This document shows positions 1 to 7,817 of a DNA stretch of 54,125 nucleotides, in pieces (position 1 is the stretch's first letter; each line of letters starts with the position of its first letter). Source of the DNA: Bacteroidaceae bacterium (GTDB lineage Bacteria > Bacteroidota > Bacteroidia > Bacteroidales > Bacteroidaceae); contig JAEEOB010000016.1 in the NCBI GenBank assembly GCA_016284045.1, forward strand, positions 1-54,125. The letters run 5' to 3'. Position numbers and translations under genes: made by a program. The notes under the pieces were generated by a model. It did no database searches, was not told where the DNA came from, and worked only from the letters and a program-made list of their open reading frames with translations.

Positions 1-456
1 AACCCCAACTAAGATGGCACCACTGCCAACCGAAAAAACACCAGCTGCACAGCCGTTTTCGGTCGTGATTCGTTCCCAACCACTCAACGGAAGCATGCTG
101 TAATTAGTCAAAGGCACATTATTCTTCTCGCAGTCGTGGTCATACGTGCAGATGCCACCAGTCAATGGTTCGTCTTCGTCAAAGCGAGGATTATTGATGA
201 ATCCGTTTGAAGTATTGGTAATGTTGTTTGTTTCAGAAACTGAATAATTCAATCGTATATTATCCCAAAAATTCAAAAGATTTTTAATGTTTCCTCCAAA
301 AATACTTGATGAAGAAATTCTATTGCCATATTTTGCCATTTCTGCATCTATGGCTTTGGTCAATAGATTAATATTAAATCCATTTATCTCCGCATCATGT
401 CCAAATGAAAACACAGGAAAAACAGACAGTATTATTAATAAATATAACTTTTTCAT
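1..456 (-). CDS. secreted protein of unknown function, 3' end outside the window
   Basis: An open minus-strand frame runs from an ATG at 456-454 to the window edge without a stop, giving 152 residues of the N-terminal part. The protein opens with a classical signal peptide (MKKLYLLIILSVFPVFSFG, cleavage probably just before HDAEI), so it is exported. The mature part contains NRISSSSIFGG, a Ser/Asn/Thr-rich stretch and a segment with two cysteines (CTYDHDC), but no motif I recognise. No SD-like sequence precedes the ATG; the leader is very A/T-rich. It is separated from the next minus-strand gene by 77 bp. I do not know its function; the missing C-terminus may carry the diagnostic domain. Confidence 0.6.
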   Translation of the reverse strand, partial: MKKLYLLIILSVFPVFSFGHDAEINGFNINLLTKAIDAEMAKYGNRISSSSIFGGNIKNLLNFWDNIRLNYSVSETNNITNTSNGFINNPRFDEDEPLTGGICTYDHDCEKNNVPLTNYSMLPLSGWERITTENGCAAGVFSVGSGAILVGV

Positions 457-533
457 AATAATCATTGAATTAAAATTTTAAAACTATTAATTGTGAAATC
501 TATTCTTTACATTTAAAAAGCCCAAATGACATG

Positions 534-1421
534 CTATGGTATAAATTTTCCCCACTCTGAATGACAAAAATCTCCGTACTGTTTCATTAGGTCACCGCTC
601 AAACCTTGGATTGGAAATGAATGAGCTATAAGTGCCTTGCATGTCTTTCCTTTATATGTTATTTGGATGGGCCTGCATTTAAATTCCCTTTTTGTTCCTC
701 CACCACTTTTTGTGTTTAGTTGGGTACGTTTCGCATCTCCATCCATGCCCTCAACAACAATGCCTTTATAGTTACATCCATAGATGGCATTAAACAATTT
801 CTCAAAAAATGCAGAACAAAATATCACATATTTACGTCCCTTCCTAAAAATCTCATCAAGCACCGTTTCAAGAAAAGGAACGAAAGCACAGATACAATGT
901 TTTGACAGGGCTTTTGTGCTAAAAATTCTTGAGCTGTAGGGAACAATTTCTAACTGTAGTTTCTGCATGAGAACATTCTCTTTAGCTTCAATCTGCGATA
1001 GTTTGTCATCAGGAAATCCTTTCGGAAAGTCAATGCCGCAATCCTTCCAAGGCTGTAGAAATAAAGCTGTTTTTATGTCAAAGCCATCATAGCGGCATTT
1101 GTCAATTTTTCCATAATTCACTCTTGCATAAATATAGTCAGCTATAAACTTTTTCAGACTTTTTTTGATGTCTATACCAAATCGTTTTAGCTCACAGTCC
1201 AAACATAAATCGGCCTCAATCGCATCTCTGCCGGGATTCAGCATGACAAGAACTGTTTCTGCATCTCTGTCACCCGTAAAATGAGTTGGAAGGCCATGGG
1301 TTGAAAACGGATATGAATTTGATGGAGTTTTACAGCAGTTGTTAAGACTAACTGCAGCATTGATTGGTAACTTATTATATAAGTCACCTAAATCATTACG
1401 TATTCTTTGGTCTAAGGTCAT
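534..1421 (-). CDS. unrecognised 295-aa cytoplasmic protein, possibly a distant uracil-DNA-glycosylase-fold member
   Basis: A complete 295-residue frame with no signal peptide or membrane segment. I do not recognise the family with certainty. Three features recall the uracil-DNA glycosylase superfamily: a buried strand followed by a loop (VLVMLNPGRDAIEADL, about residues 57-72), a mid-protein strand-helix (VIFCSAFFEKLFNAI), and a C-terminal strand with a His-loop (ALIAHSFPIQGLSGDL). In that superfamily motif A follows the first strand and an H-containing motif lies near the C-terminus. This match is by eye and is inference only. The protein has many cysteines, including NNCCK and CLDCEL near the N-terminus. 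It lies alone beside a large non-coding region, which would fit an accessory gene. Confidence 0.55.
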   Translation of the reverse strand: MTLDQRIRNDLGDLYNKLPINAAVSLNNCCKTPSNSYPFSTHGLPTHFTGDRDAETVLVMLNPGRDAIEADLCLDCELKRFGIDIKKSLKKFIADYIYARVNYGKIDKCRYDGFDIKTALFLQPWKDCGIDFPKGFPDDKLSQIEAKENVLMQKLQLEIVPYSSRIFSTKALSKHCICAFVPFLETVLDEIFRKGRKYVIFCSAFFEKLFNAIYGCNYKGIVVEGMDGDAKRTQLNTKSGGGTKREFKCRPIQITYKGKTCKALIAHSFPIQGLSGDLMKQYGDFCHSEWGKFIP

Positions 1422-1501
1422 AATAATATAATGTTTAAGTTTTTATTGGTTTTAGTTAACAGGTCCTTGCTGTATGCTTAACATTCATTTTCCTTAATAA
1501 T

Positions 1502-1590
1502 GTGAGCCATCCATTCTTTCAATCCCATCCCTGTCAATTGGCTCTGGAAAAACCGTAAGTAGGGGATGGGCACGGCTCATGCAGGCTCAC
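1502..1590. other. nested inverted repeats, possible structured RNA or relic
   Basis: GTGAGCC (1502-1508) is the reverse complement of GGCTCAC (1584-1590). Inside it CCCATCCC (1524-1531) pairs with GGGATGGG (1563-1570). Together they would form a long interrupted hairpin. Read on the minus strand, one frame gives a protein-like tail containing YLRFFQSQLTGMGLKEWM and ending in a stop near 1480, which may be the remnant of a coding sequence. I cannot choose between a structured RNA and a gene relic. Confidence 0.35.
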
Positions 1591-1687
1591 AATTAAAAAT
1601 CTTTATTTGATGCTCACCGTCATGATGATTAATAAAATGTCATCTGGTCGCAAATATACCGTCAGGGAATCCGATGCGTATAGACAT

Positions 1688-1721
1688 AAAAAAAGCGCAG
1701 GAATTGTATTGACTCATTCCT
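1688..1721 (-). terminator. probable intrinsic terminator reading leftward
   Basis: On the minus strand AGGAAT (1721-1716) pairs with ATTCCT (1704-1699) across an 11-nt loop and is followed by GCGC and seven T. The stem is short, so efficiency is uncertain. It would end a leftward transcript that includes the structured element at 1731-1776 and possibly the small frame at 1858-2088. Confidence 0.45.
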
Positions 1722-1730
1722 ACGATTCGA

Positions 1731-1776
1731 GGCTCTCGCATTGCCCATCGCTGTAAGAACGAGCAATGCAGAGACC
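1731..1776. other. strong hairpin next to the leftward terminator
   Basis: GCATTGC (1738-1744) and GCAATGC (1763-1769) form a perfect 7-bp stem, extended outward by CTCT/AGAG and GG/CC with single-base bulges. With the adjacent terminator hairpin it makes a compact two-stem module, as in the 3' end of a small RNA or a mobile-element end. No known RNA family is recognised. Confidence 0.35.
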
Positions 1777-1857
1777 CACGCTGTGTATATTAATGGCATC
1801 ACAATATGTACAGGATCAATTATCCCTCACATATCCGAAGATGTACATATATACACT

Positions 1858-2088
1858 TCATGAGCATCTACCATTGCTTTGTTTGTTCGACAGCGATAGA
1901 AATTTGCGAGATTTCGAATCGTCGAGCGACAAAGCGTCAAGTAAACGCTTTTTACCAATTGTCACACGAAAACCATAAGCATAAAAGTCTTTACGTTTTA
2001 AATCCTGGTATTCCGTGCCGAAGTAACACAGATTGTCGATTGCCTTTGCAAGCTCAGATAGCCTCTGCTGTCTGTCAACATCTTTCAC
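1858..2088 (-). CDS. possible small protein, unrecognised
   Basis: A 76-residue minus-strand frame starts at a GTG (2088-2086) and ends with TGA. The predicted protein has an amphipathic helix-like start (QQRLSELAKAIDNL) and a basic C-terminal half (VTIGKKRLLDAL). Its composition is more protein-like than the longer plus-strand frame over the same bases (1806-2234), which is rich in His, Cys and Tyr. No in-frame ATG and no ribosome site is visible. It may be a real small gene or the remnant of a larger one. Structured elements at 1688-1776 lie downstream of it. Confidence 0.3.
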   Translation of the reverse strand: MKDVDRQQRLSELAKAIDNLCYFGTEYQDLKRKDFYAYGFRVTIGKKRLLDALSLDDSKSRKFLSLSNKQSNGRCS

Positions 2089-2400
2089 TTCATTGGCAAA
2101 ATTATAAAAAAAAAATTTTTCTGCAAAATAATTCTAAATTATTTTTTTGTTTCTCTCAAAATGGACCAAAAATCCATTATCTGCGAAAGCATGATTTTTC
2201 CAAAGTCAGCGTTTTTATTCAGTTCATTTATTGACTGCGAAAATGTCTGTTTTTTTATTGAACAAAGCGTATTTTGACCGACTGTAACGAGGTGTTTTTA
2301 AATTACTATTCGTTTCGTTGTAGAATAATTGAAATTCGCGTATAAAAAATCTTTTCTATCTATCCAATCTTTGTTCTTTTAAAAAGTCACATAAAATCTT

Positions 2401-2621
2401 CGTTTAAATTCGTTCAGATTCGTTGTAGAAATAAGCTGTCACAAATAATTCGTTTAAATTCGCACAGATTCGTTGTAGAAAAAAATAATCTTTAAAATCT
2501 TTCTAATCTTTGTTCTTTAAAATAGTCACATAAAATCTTCGTTTAAATTCGTTTAGATTCGTTGTAGAAATAAAACCGTCATATTAAATTTCGTTTATAT
2601 TCGCAGAGATTCGTTGTAGAA
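2401..2621. repeat. four copies of a 30-bp repeat arranged as a duplicated 140-bp unit
   Basis: The 30-bp unit begins CGTTTAAATTCG and ends AGATTCGTTGTAGAA. Copies lie at 2401-2430, 2451-2480, 2540-2569 and 2592-2621. Copies 1 and 3 share one central variant (TTC/TTT), and copies 2 and 4 another (CAC/CAG). Flanking text, including TCTTTGTTCTTT and GTCACATAAAATCTT, is also repeated, so a unit of about 140 bp has been tandemly duplicated. A fifth copy lies at 7772-7801. The array is directly upstream of the porin promoter. A degenerate copy is visible near 2309-2324. Confidence 0.85.
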
Positions 2622-2687
2622 AAGAGAAATTCGTGAGAACTTGAGTTGAATTTTTTCTTTCTTTTTTCCATTTTTCATTTTTTTTTG

Positions 2688-2695
2688 TATTTTTG
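2688..2695 (+). promoter_or_regulatory. Bacteroidota -7 element (TATTTTTG) of the porin gene
   Basis: TATTTTTG matches the phylum consensus TAnnTTTG. It lies 22 bp before the porin ATG, so transcription would start at about 2702 and leave a very short leader. No convincing -33 TTTG is seen; the upstream bases are a pyrimidine tract. Confidence 0.55.
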
Positions 2696-2717
2696 CAAAA
2701 ATTAACCCGAAGAAACT

Positions 2718-3815
2718 ATGATGAGAAAAATTCCAACTCTAATCTTCTTCCTTGTATTTGCGCTATGTATTCATGCGCAGGAAGAGAAAAAAACTACTGT
2801 CATCCAGCTCCCACAGTGGGTGCAGGACATCAAACTCAGCGGTTATGGAATGCTCCAATATCAGGGACATGACATGCCGGGGGCACACGACAACTCGTTC
2901 AACCTACGCCTTGCCCGTCTCTCCCTTGAAGGGCGTATCCTCAACCACTTCTACTGGAAAACCCAGATGCAAATCAACGGTAACACCTCTACGCTCGGCT
3001 CCTCACCACGCCTGGTCGATCTCTTCGGAGAATGGCAGAAATACAGCTATTTCAAGGTGAAAGCAGGTCAGTTCAAACGACCGTTCTCTTTCGAGAACCC
3101 TATGCACCCCATCACTCAGGGGTTTATGTCTTACTCCCAGAATGTTTCCAAACTTGTCGGGTTCTCCGACCGCACTGGTGAACATGCTTCTAACGGACGT
3201 GATATCGGTTTGCAGATTCAGGGCGATTTCCTCAAAAACAGCAGCGGAAGGGAACTTCTTCACTATCAGATTGGTGTGTTCAACGGAGAGGGCATCAATA
3301 AGAAAGACGCCGACAACCGAAAGGATATTATCGGTGGTGTGTGGGTCATGCCCGTCAAAGGCATGCGTATCGGTGCATTCGGATGGACTGGCTCACGTGT
3401 GATGGAAGTGGAGCGTCTCGTCGATGATGTGCCTGTCCTGAAAAAAGAGAGCGTGGAGAAAAATCGCTATGCACTCTCTGCTGAGTATTGCTTCGACGAC
3501 TGGACGTTCCGTACCGAGTATATCCACAGTCAGGGATATGGCGCGAAACGTGAGGCGGGCGACAAGGCCGACGGATACTATGCTCTTTGCATCGCTCCGG
3601 TCATCAAAAACAAATGTCACGTCAAAGCACGCTACGACCTCTACCGTGACCGAAAGGAATGGGGAACTGCCAAAACCTATTATGAAATTGGCGCAGACTA
3701 CGTATTCTCCAAGAACCTTCAAATCAACTTCGAATACGCACGTGTCAACGACAAGACTCTCCCTGACAAACACAGCTACAACCTCATCGACCTTGAACTT
3801 GACTTCCGATTCTGA
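2718..3815 (+). CDS. OprO/OprP-type outer-membrane porin
   Basis: Outer-membrane beta-barrel protein of 365 aa, resembling the phosphate-selective porin O/P family (Porin_O_P). It has a signal peptide ending around IHAQEE. Alternating amphipathic strands follow (SFNLRLARLSLEGRIL, YFKVKAGQFKRPFSFENP), and the protein ends in LELDFRF, with the terminal Phe that barrel-assembly machinery recognises. The GQFKRPFSFEN segment is typical of the family. The protein lets small solutes, possibly phosphate or other anions, cross the outer membrane; the substrate cannot be read from sequence. Two ATGs stand in tandem (2718, 2721) and either may be used. It is a single-gene unit with its own -7 element and a terminator at 3850-3883. 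Confidence 0.85.
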   Translation: MMRKIPTLIFFLVFALCIHAQEEKKTTVIQLPQWVQDIKLSGYGMLQYQGHDMPGAHDNSFNLRLARLSLEGRILNHFYWKTQMQINGNTSTLGSSPRLVDLFGEWQKYSYFKVKAGQFKRPFSFENPMHPITQGFMSYSQNVSKLVGFSDRTGEHASNGRDIGLQIQGDFLKNSSGRELLHYQIGVFNGEGINKKDADNRKDIIGGVWVMPVKGMRIGAFGWTGSRVMEVERLVDDVPVLKKESVEKNRYALSAEYCFDDWTFRTEYIHSQGYGAKREAGDKADGYYALCIAPVIKNKCHVKARYDLYRDRKEWGTAKTYYEIGADYVFSKNLQINFEYARVNDKTLPDKHSYNLIDLELDFRF

Positions 3816-3849
3816 TTCGATTCATTATTCAGCTTTAAGAACTATATTA

Positions 3850-3883
3850 GGATGTGTCAGTATATTGGCACATCCTTTTTTTT
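3850..3883 (+). terminator. intrinsic terminator of the porin gene
   Basis: GGATGTG (3850-3856) pairs perfectly with CACATCC (3869-3875), followed by eight T. It lies 35 bp after the porin stop codon. Confidence 0.85.
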
Positions 3884-3990
3884 CCAAAAAATCATCGCCA
3901 TTAGTGTAATTCCATAAAAAAATCTGAATAATTCGTGTTATTTGTGTCTAAAAAACATCAAATCGTAAAACACTTCTCGTTTTTTTTTAT

Positions 3991-3998
3991 TAACTTTG
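3991..3998 (+). promoter_or_regulatory. -7 element (TAACTTTG) of manC
   Basis: TAACTTTG fits TAnnTTTG exactly and lies 50 bp before the manC ATG, downstream of the porin terminator. A T-run precedes it, but no clear -33 TTTG is visible at 19-21 bp. Confidence 0.6.
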
Positions 3999-4048
3999 CA
4001 ATTTCAATAGTCTTTGCTTTTATCTCAACATTTTAACAACTTACAGCT

Positions 4049-5113
4049 ATGGCGTCTAATCACAATCATCTCGTTATCATGGCAGGAGGAATCGGCAGCC
4101 GCTTCTGGCCTATGAGCACCACAGACTATCCCAAACAGTTTATCGACGTCATGGGGTGCGGAAGATCCTTTATTCAGCTTACTTACGACCGCTTCTACGG
4201 CATCGTGCCACCAGAAAATGTGTGGATTGTCACAAGTGCTGCCTATGAGGATATCGTCAGAAGCCAGCTTCCGGAAGTCCCGCAGCAGAACATCCTTCTT
4301 GAGCCGTGCAGGAGAAACACGGCGCCGTGTATCGCATACGTGGCGTGGAGAATCAAGGCTATCGATAAGGAAGCTAACATCGTGGTGACTCCGTCCGATC
4401 ATTTTATCATCAACCAGAAGCACTTCCAAGAGGTGATCATCCAGGCGATGAAATTCACATCGCAGTCGGATGCAATCGTCACTCTCGGTATGAAACCGAC
4501 ACGGCCGGAGACCGGTTACGGATATATCCAGGCGGACCTCTCTGCGGCTTCTCTCAAAAACAAGAATGTTTATCGCGTTGATAGCTTCAAGGAAAAGCCT
4601 GACCTCGAGACTGCAAAGGAATATATCCGACAGGACGACTTCTTCTGGAATTCAGGCATCTTCATCTGGAGTGTCAGCACCATCGTCAATGCGCTGCGAG
4701 TCTATGCACCTGAAATCAACCAGATTTTTGAAGAACTCCTTCCTATTTATGGAACCGACAAGGAACAGGAAATAATCAACCAGCGATTCCCTGAATGCCC
4801 GAACATCTCTGTTGACTATGCAATCCTCGAGAAAGCGGAGGAGATTTTCGTCTATCCGGCCGACTTCGGATGGAGCGACGTGGGGACTTGGGGATCCCTC
4901 ATACAGTTGCTCGACAAAGACAAGAACGGTAATGCGGCGGTCGGTCCCGACATCAGCCTCTACGAGACTTCCAACTGTATCATCCACACCATGGGAGAGA
5001 AGAAAGTGGTCGTACAAGGCCTCCAAAACTGCATCGTAGCCGAGAACAACGACACGCTACTAATCTGCCGGCTCGACCAGGAACAGCGCATCAAGCAGTT
5101 CTCCGCTGAATAA
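4049..5113 (+). CDS. manC: mannose-1-phosphate guanylyltransferase
   Basis: Makes GDP-mannose from mannose-1-phosphate and GTP for polysaccharide and glycan synthesis in the cytoplasm. The N-terminus carries the nucleotidyltransferase signature (MAGGIGSRFWPMS, then YPKQF), with GYGYIQ, NSGIFIW and FGWSDVGTWGSL further along, as in the ManC/RfbM family. At 354 aa it is the short form, lacking the C-terminal phosphomannose isomerase domain of bifunctional enzymes. It starts at an ATG 50 bp after its -7 element. The gene stands alone; the following 206 bp hold only simple repeats before the sugar-kinase gene, so a shared transcript is possible but not evident. Confidence 0.93.
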   Translation: MASNHNHLVIMAGGIGSRFWPMSTTDYPKQFIDVMGCGRSFIQLTYDRFYGIVPPENVWIVTSAAYEDIVRSQLPEVPQQNILLEPCRRNTAPCIAYVAWRIKAIDKEANIVVTPSDHFIINQKHFQEVIIQAMKFTSQSDAIVTLGMKPTRPETGYGYIQADLSAASLKNKNVYRVDSFKEKPDLETAKEYIRQDDFFWNSGIFIWSVSTIVNALRVYAPEINQIFEELLPIYGTDKEQEIINQRFPECPNISVDYAILEKAEEIFVYPADFGWSDVGTWGSLIQLLDKDKNGNAAVGPDISLYETSNCIIHTMGEKKVVVQGLQNCIVAENNDTLLICRLDQEQRIKQFSAE

Positions 5114-5266
5114 CCGGTGTTGGATATATATTGTTTAGTGTTTATTTAAAGAATCTATGTCTTGTCTGTTCATAATGTTCATCCCTAAGGGATTCTGACT
5201 GGCACTCAAAGACTATATTCTTAGACCGTCTCCAGTGTTGAGTGGCTAAAGCTACCTAAGTAAATA

Positions 5267-5299
5267 CACTTTTCACTTTTCACTATTCACTTTTCACTT
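5267..5299. repeat. simple repeat of CACTTTTCACTATT-type units
   Basis: A run of TTCAC-containing units (TTTTCACTTTTCACTATTCA and continuation) ends 20 bp before the next gene. The same wording recurs near 29562-29582, 38075-38098, 41745-41765 and 41845-41858. Confidence 0.7.
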
Positions 5300-5319
5300 A
5301 AATCATTCTTCATTTAACC

Positions 5320-6183
5320 GTGTTTCTCATCGCCGACAGTGGCTCAACCAAAACTGCATGGTGTCTTGTCAACGAACAGCATCTTAAGTTCATCAGCACC
5401 AAGGGCATTAACCCATTCCTCCTTGATGAGGTGGACATCGCAGCCATCCTTACCGACGACCTTATCCCTGTTCTGGATGATTATGGACAGACCATAAACC
5501 TTGAACCGGTCAGCGATATTAAGGCGATTTATTTCTACGGTGCCGGATGCACGAAAGAGAAAGCACCAGTCGTTGCTGCAGCTATTCGGAAGGTGTTTAA
5601 CACTAATGCGAGAATACTCGTAGAGAGCGACATGATCGGGGCGGCGAAAGGACTATGCGGAGATGCACCCGGAATTGTGTGTATTCTTGGAACGGGATCC
5701 AATTCCTGCTACTATGACGGTGAAAACATTATAGATAATGTGTCTCCGCTAGGTTTCATTCTCGGAGACGAGGGGAGTGGGGCGTATATCGGAAAGAGAC
5801 TTGTCGGCAACTGTCTCAAACAGCAGTTCTCGGAAAATATATGCAACCTTTTTCTGAAAGAAACTAAACTCTCCACTCAGGCTATCATACAGAAAGTCTA
5901 TCGGGAATCTATGCCCAACCGTTTCTTAGCATCTCTCTCACCTTTCTGTGCTCGTCACCGAGACATTCCTGAAATTCATGAATTCATCATCGACTGTTTC
6001 ACACAGTTCTTTATGAGAAACGTCAACTTATATAACTGTCCAGAACTCCCGGTTAATTTTGTCGGATCTATTGCATGGTTCTATCAGAACGAACTCAAAG
6101 AGACGGCTCAAAAACTCGGATTCAAAATCGGAACTATTATTCAAAATCCGCTTGAAGGACTCATCAAATACCACTCCCGATAA
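5320..6183 (+). CDS. BadF/BadG-family ATPase, probable N-acetylhexosamine kinase
   Basis: Member of the BadF/BadG/BcrA/BcrD group of the ASKHA fold, which includes N-acetylglucosamine kinases. The phosphate-1 loop is clear at the start (ADSGSTKTAW, residues 5-14). Further motifs are GIVCILGTGSNSCYY (phosphate 2) and GFILGDEGSGAYIGKRL, typical of the GlcNAc-kinase branch. The C-terminal FVGSIAWFY fits the adenosine loop. At 287 aa it is normal for the Bacteroidota family. The start is a GTG (5320), chosen because it places ADSGSTKT at the usual distance and no in-frame ATG lies upstream. It probably phosphorylates an amino sugar from cell-wall or glycan recycling; the exact substrate is not readable. 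Confidence 0.8.
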   Translation: MFLIADSGSTKTAWCLVNEQHLKFISTKGINPFLLDEVDIAAILTDDLIPVLDDYGQTINLEPVSDIKAIYFYGAGCTKEKAPVVAAAIRKVFNTNARILVESDMIGAAKGLCGDAPGIVCILGTGSNSCYYDGENIIDNVSPLGFILGDEGSGAYIGKRLVGNCLKQQFSENICNLFLKETKLSTQAIIQKVYRESMPNRFLASLSPFCARHRDIPEIHEFIIDCFTQFFMRNVNLYNCPELPVNFVGSIAWFYQNELKETAQKLGFKIGTIIQNPLEGLIKYHSR

Positions 6184-6231
6184 ATCAATTCTCCATTTTT
6201 AATTCTTCATTTTTAATTCTTCATTTCCATA

Positions 6232-6897
6232 ATGGTTGATGTGAAAATTGAGCAATCCTGGAAAACCAGGCTCAACAACGAATTTCAGCTGCCCTATTTC
6301 AAGACCCTGACGGATTTCGTTAGAATGGAATACCGGCAGTGTCGTATTTATCCACCGGGAAAGCTGATTTTCAATGCTTTCAACCTCTGCACCTTCGATG
6401 CATTGAAAGTGGTCATTATCGGACAGGACCCTTACCATGAGCCAGGACAGGCACAGGGACTGGCGTTCTCTGTACCTGATGGTGTACGTATTCCGCCATC
6501 CCTCGTCAATATCTACAAGGAAATCAGCGACGACACAGGGGCGGTAATTCCTCAGTCGGGCGATCTCACAAGATGGGCGAGACAGGGAGTGCTTCTGCTC
6601 AATGCCACGCTTACTGTCAGGGAGCATTTGGCAGGATCACACCAACGCCGGGGATGGGAGCAGTTCACCGATGCGGTCATCCGAATCGTCAGCCAGGAGA
6701 AAGAGCATGTGGCATTTATCCTCTGGGGCAGTTATGCGCAGAGTAAAGCACCATTCATCGACAGCTCCAAACATCTCATTCTCAAATCCACACACCCCTC
6801 ACCGCTCTCCGCGCACCGGGGATTTTTCGGAAACCATCATTTCTCCCTCACCAATCAATTCCTGCAACAACACGGTATCACACCCATACAATGGTAA
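6232..6897 (+). CDS. ung: uracil-DNA glycosylase (family 1)
   Basis: Removes uracil from DNA as the first step of base-excision repair. It shows all family-1 motifs: the water-activating loop GQDPYHEPGQAQGLAFSV (catalytic Asp66), LLLNATLTV, and the Leu-intercalation loop HPSPLSAHRGFFG with His188. The length, 221 aa, is the usual one. The ATG follows a repeated A/T leader built from AATTCTTCATTTTT units and lies 48 bp after the sugar-kinase stop. Confidence 0.96.
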   Translation: MVDVKIEQSWKTRLNNEFQLPYFKTLTDFVRMEYRQCRIYPPGKLIFNAFNLCTFDALKVVIIGQDPYHEPGQAQGLAFSVPDGVRIPPSLVNIYKEISDDTGAVIPQSGDLTRWARQGVLLLNATLTVREHLAGSHQRRGWEQFTDAVIRIVSQEKEHVAFILWGSYAQSKAPFIDSSKHLILKSTHPSPLSAHRGFFGNHHFSLTNQFLQQHGITPIQW

Positions 6898-7004
6898 ATA
6901 TTGATTTATAATGATTTAAGAATTGTTTCTGTCAATATAAAAGATTGTAATTCTTAAATTACCAAATAAATAGTAAATAGTAAATTTGTTAATAGTAAAT
7001 TACT

Positions 7005-7670
7005 TTGATATCAAATCTTGTTTTCGATTTAGGCGGTGTGGTCATACCCTTAACACCAGAAGTGGCATGGCAACGTTTTGAGGCCCTCGGCATCAAAGAC
7101 ACACGGCAGCGCATGGGGCTCTATGGTCAGACTGGTATTTTCCTGGAAGTGGAGAATGGCTCAATCGACGCACCAACTTTCCAGAAGAAACTCGCACAAC
7201 TTGCCAGGCAGCTGAACCCGGAACTCTTTCAAGGACAAGAAGAACCTTCCTTTTCCTTCGAACAGACTCTATGGGCATGGAAAGGCTATGTGGAGAGTGT
7301 CGATATCAACCGCCTCAACAACCTACTGAAACTGAAAGAGAGGTATAACGTCATCCTTCTTAGCAACACAAATCCTTTCATCGTCAAGTGGGCTGAGTCT
7401 GACGAATTCAGTGGAGACGGGCATCCCATCAATTACTATTTCCACCAGACTTTCTACAGTTGCCTGATGAAAGACTATAAACCCTCCGAAACAATTTTTA
7501 AAACCCTCATTCAGCAGGCGAATATCCGTCCGGAAGAATCCCTCTTCCTCGACGACGGACCAAAAAATATCGAGATGGCTGAGTCTGTCGGCTTACACGG
7601 ACTACTCGTCCAGAAAAACAATGACTGGATGCCGCTACTCACACAAAAACTTTCCGAGTTGAATCATTAA
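7005..7670 (+). CDS. HAD-superfamily hydrolase (subfamily IA, variant 3)
   Basis: Cytoplasmic phosphatase of the haloacid dehalogenase fold, related to YihX-type sugar phosphatases. Motif I is FDLGGVV (residues 8-14). The second Asp of the usual DxD is replaced by Gly, as is common in this branch. Motif II is LLSNTNP, motif III the Lys in KDYKPSE, and motif IV LFLDDGPKNIE. The start must be the TTG at 7005: no in-frame ATG precedes motif I, and MISNLVFDLGG gives the expected spacing. It follows ung by about 100 bp of AAATAGTAAATAG-type repeats. The substrate is unknown. Confidence 0.85.
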   Translation: MISNLVFDLGGVVIPLTPEVAWQRFEALGIKDTRQRMGLYGQTGIFLEVENGSIDAPTFQKKLAQLARQLNPELFQGQEEPSFSFEQTLWAWKGYVESVDINRLNNLLKLKERYNVILLSNTNPFIVKWAESDEFSGDGHPINYYFHQTFYSCLMKDYKPSETIFKTLIQQANIRPEESLFLDDGPKNIEMAESVGLHGLLVQKNNDWMPLLTQKLSELNH

Positions 7671-7771
7671 TTATTTTAAGGTGGTTCTAAAAAACACTTA
7701 GTTCCAAATGCATCACAATCAGATAATATAATATTCTCTTATCCTTTCAATTCCTTGTTCACAAAACAATT

Positions 7772-7801
7772 CGTTTAAATTCGTAAAAATTCGTTGTAGA
7801 A
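7772..7801. repeat. dispersed copy of the 30-bp repeat
   Basis: Begins CGTTTAAATTCGTAAAAATT and ends CGTTGTAGAA, matching the units at 2401-2621 except in the variable centre. It ends 16 bp before the ATG of the phospholipase-D-like gene, again immediately upstream of a gene. Confidence 0.8.
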
Positions 7802-7817
7802 TAAATCTTTGTTGAGA

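Noticed and set aside
1480-1590. Group II intron domain V, because GAGCCGT and ACGGTT lie near each other on the minus strand
   Set aside because: The spacing and the missing tetraloop do not fit domain V, and no intron reverse transcriptase is nearby.
1806-2234. 142-residue plus-strand frame
   Set aside because: Its composition (many His, Cys, Tyr, Lys runs) is not protein-like, and it runs into A/T-rich repeat DNA.
2399-2621. CRISPR-like array
   Set aside because: The 30-bp repeats are spaced unevenly (50, 89, 52 bp), spacers are themselves repeated, and no cas genes are present.
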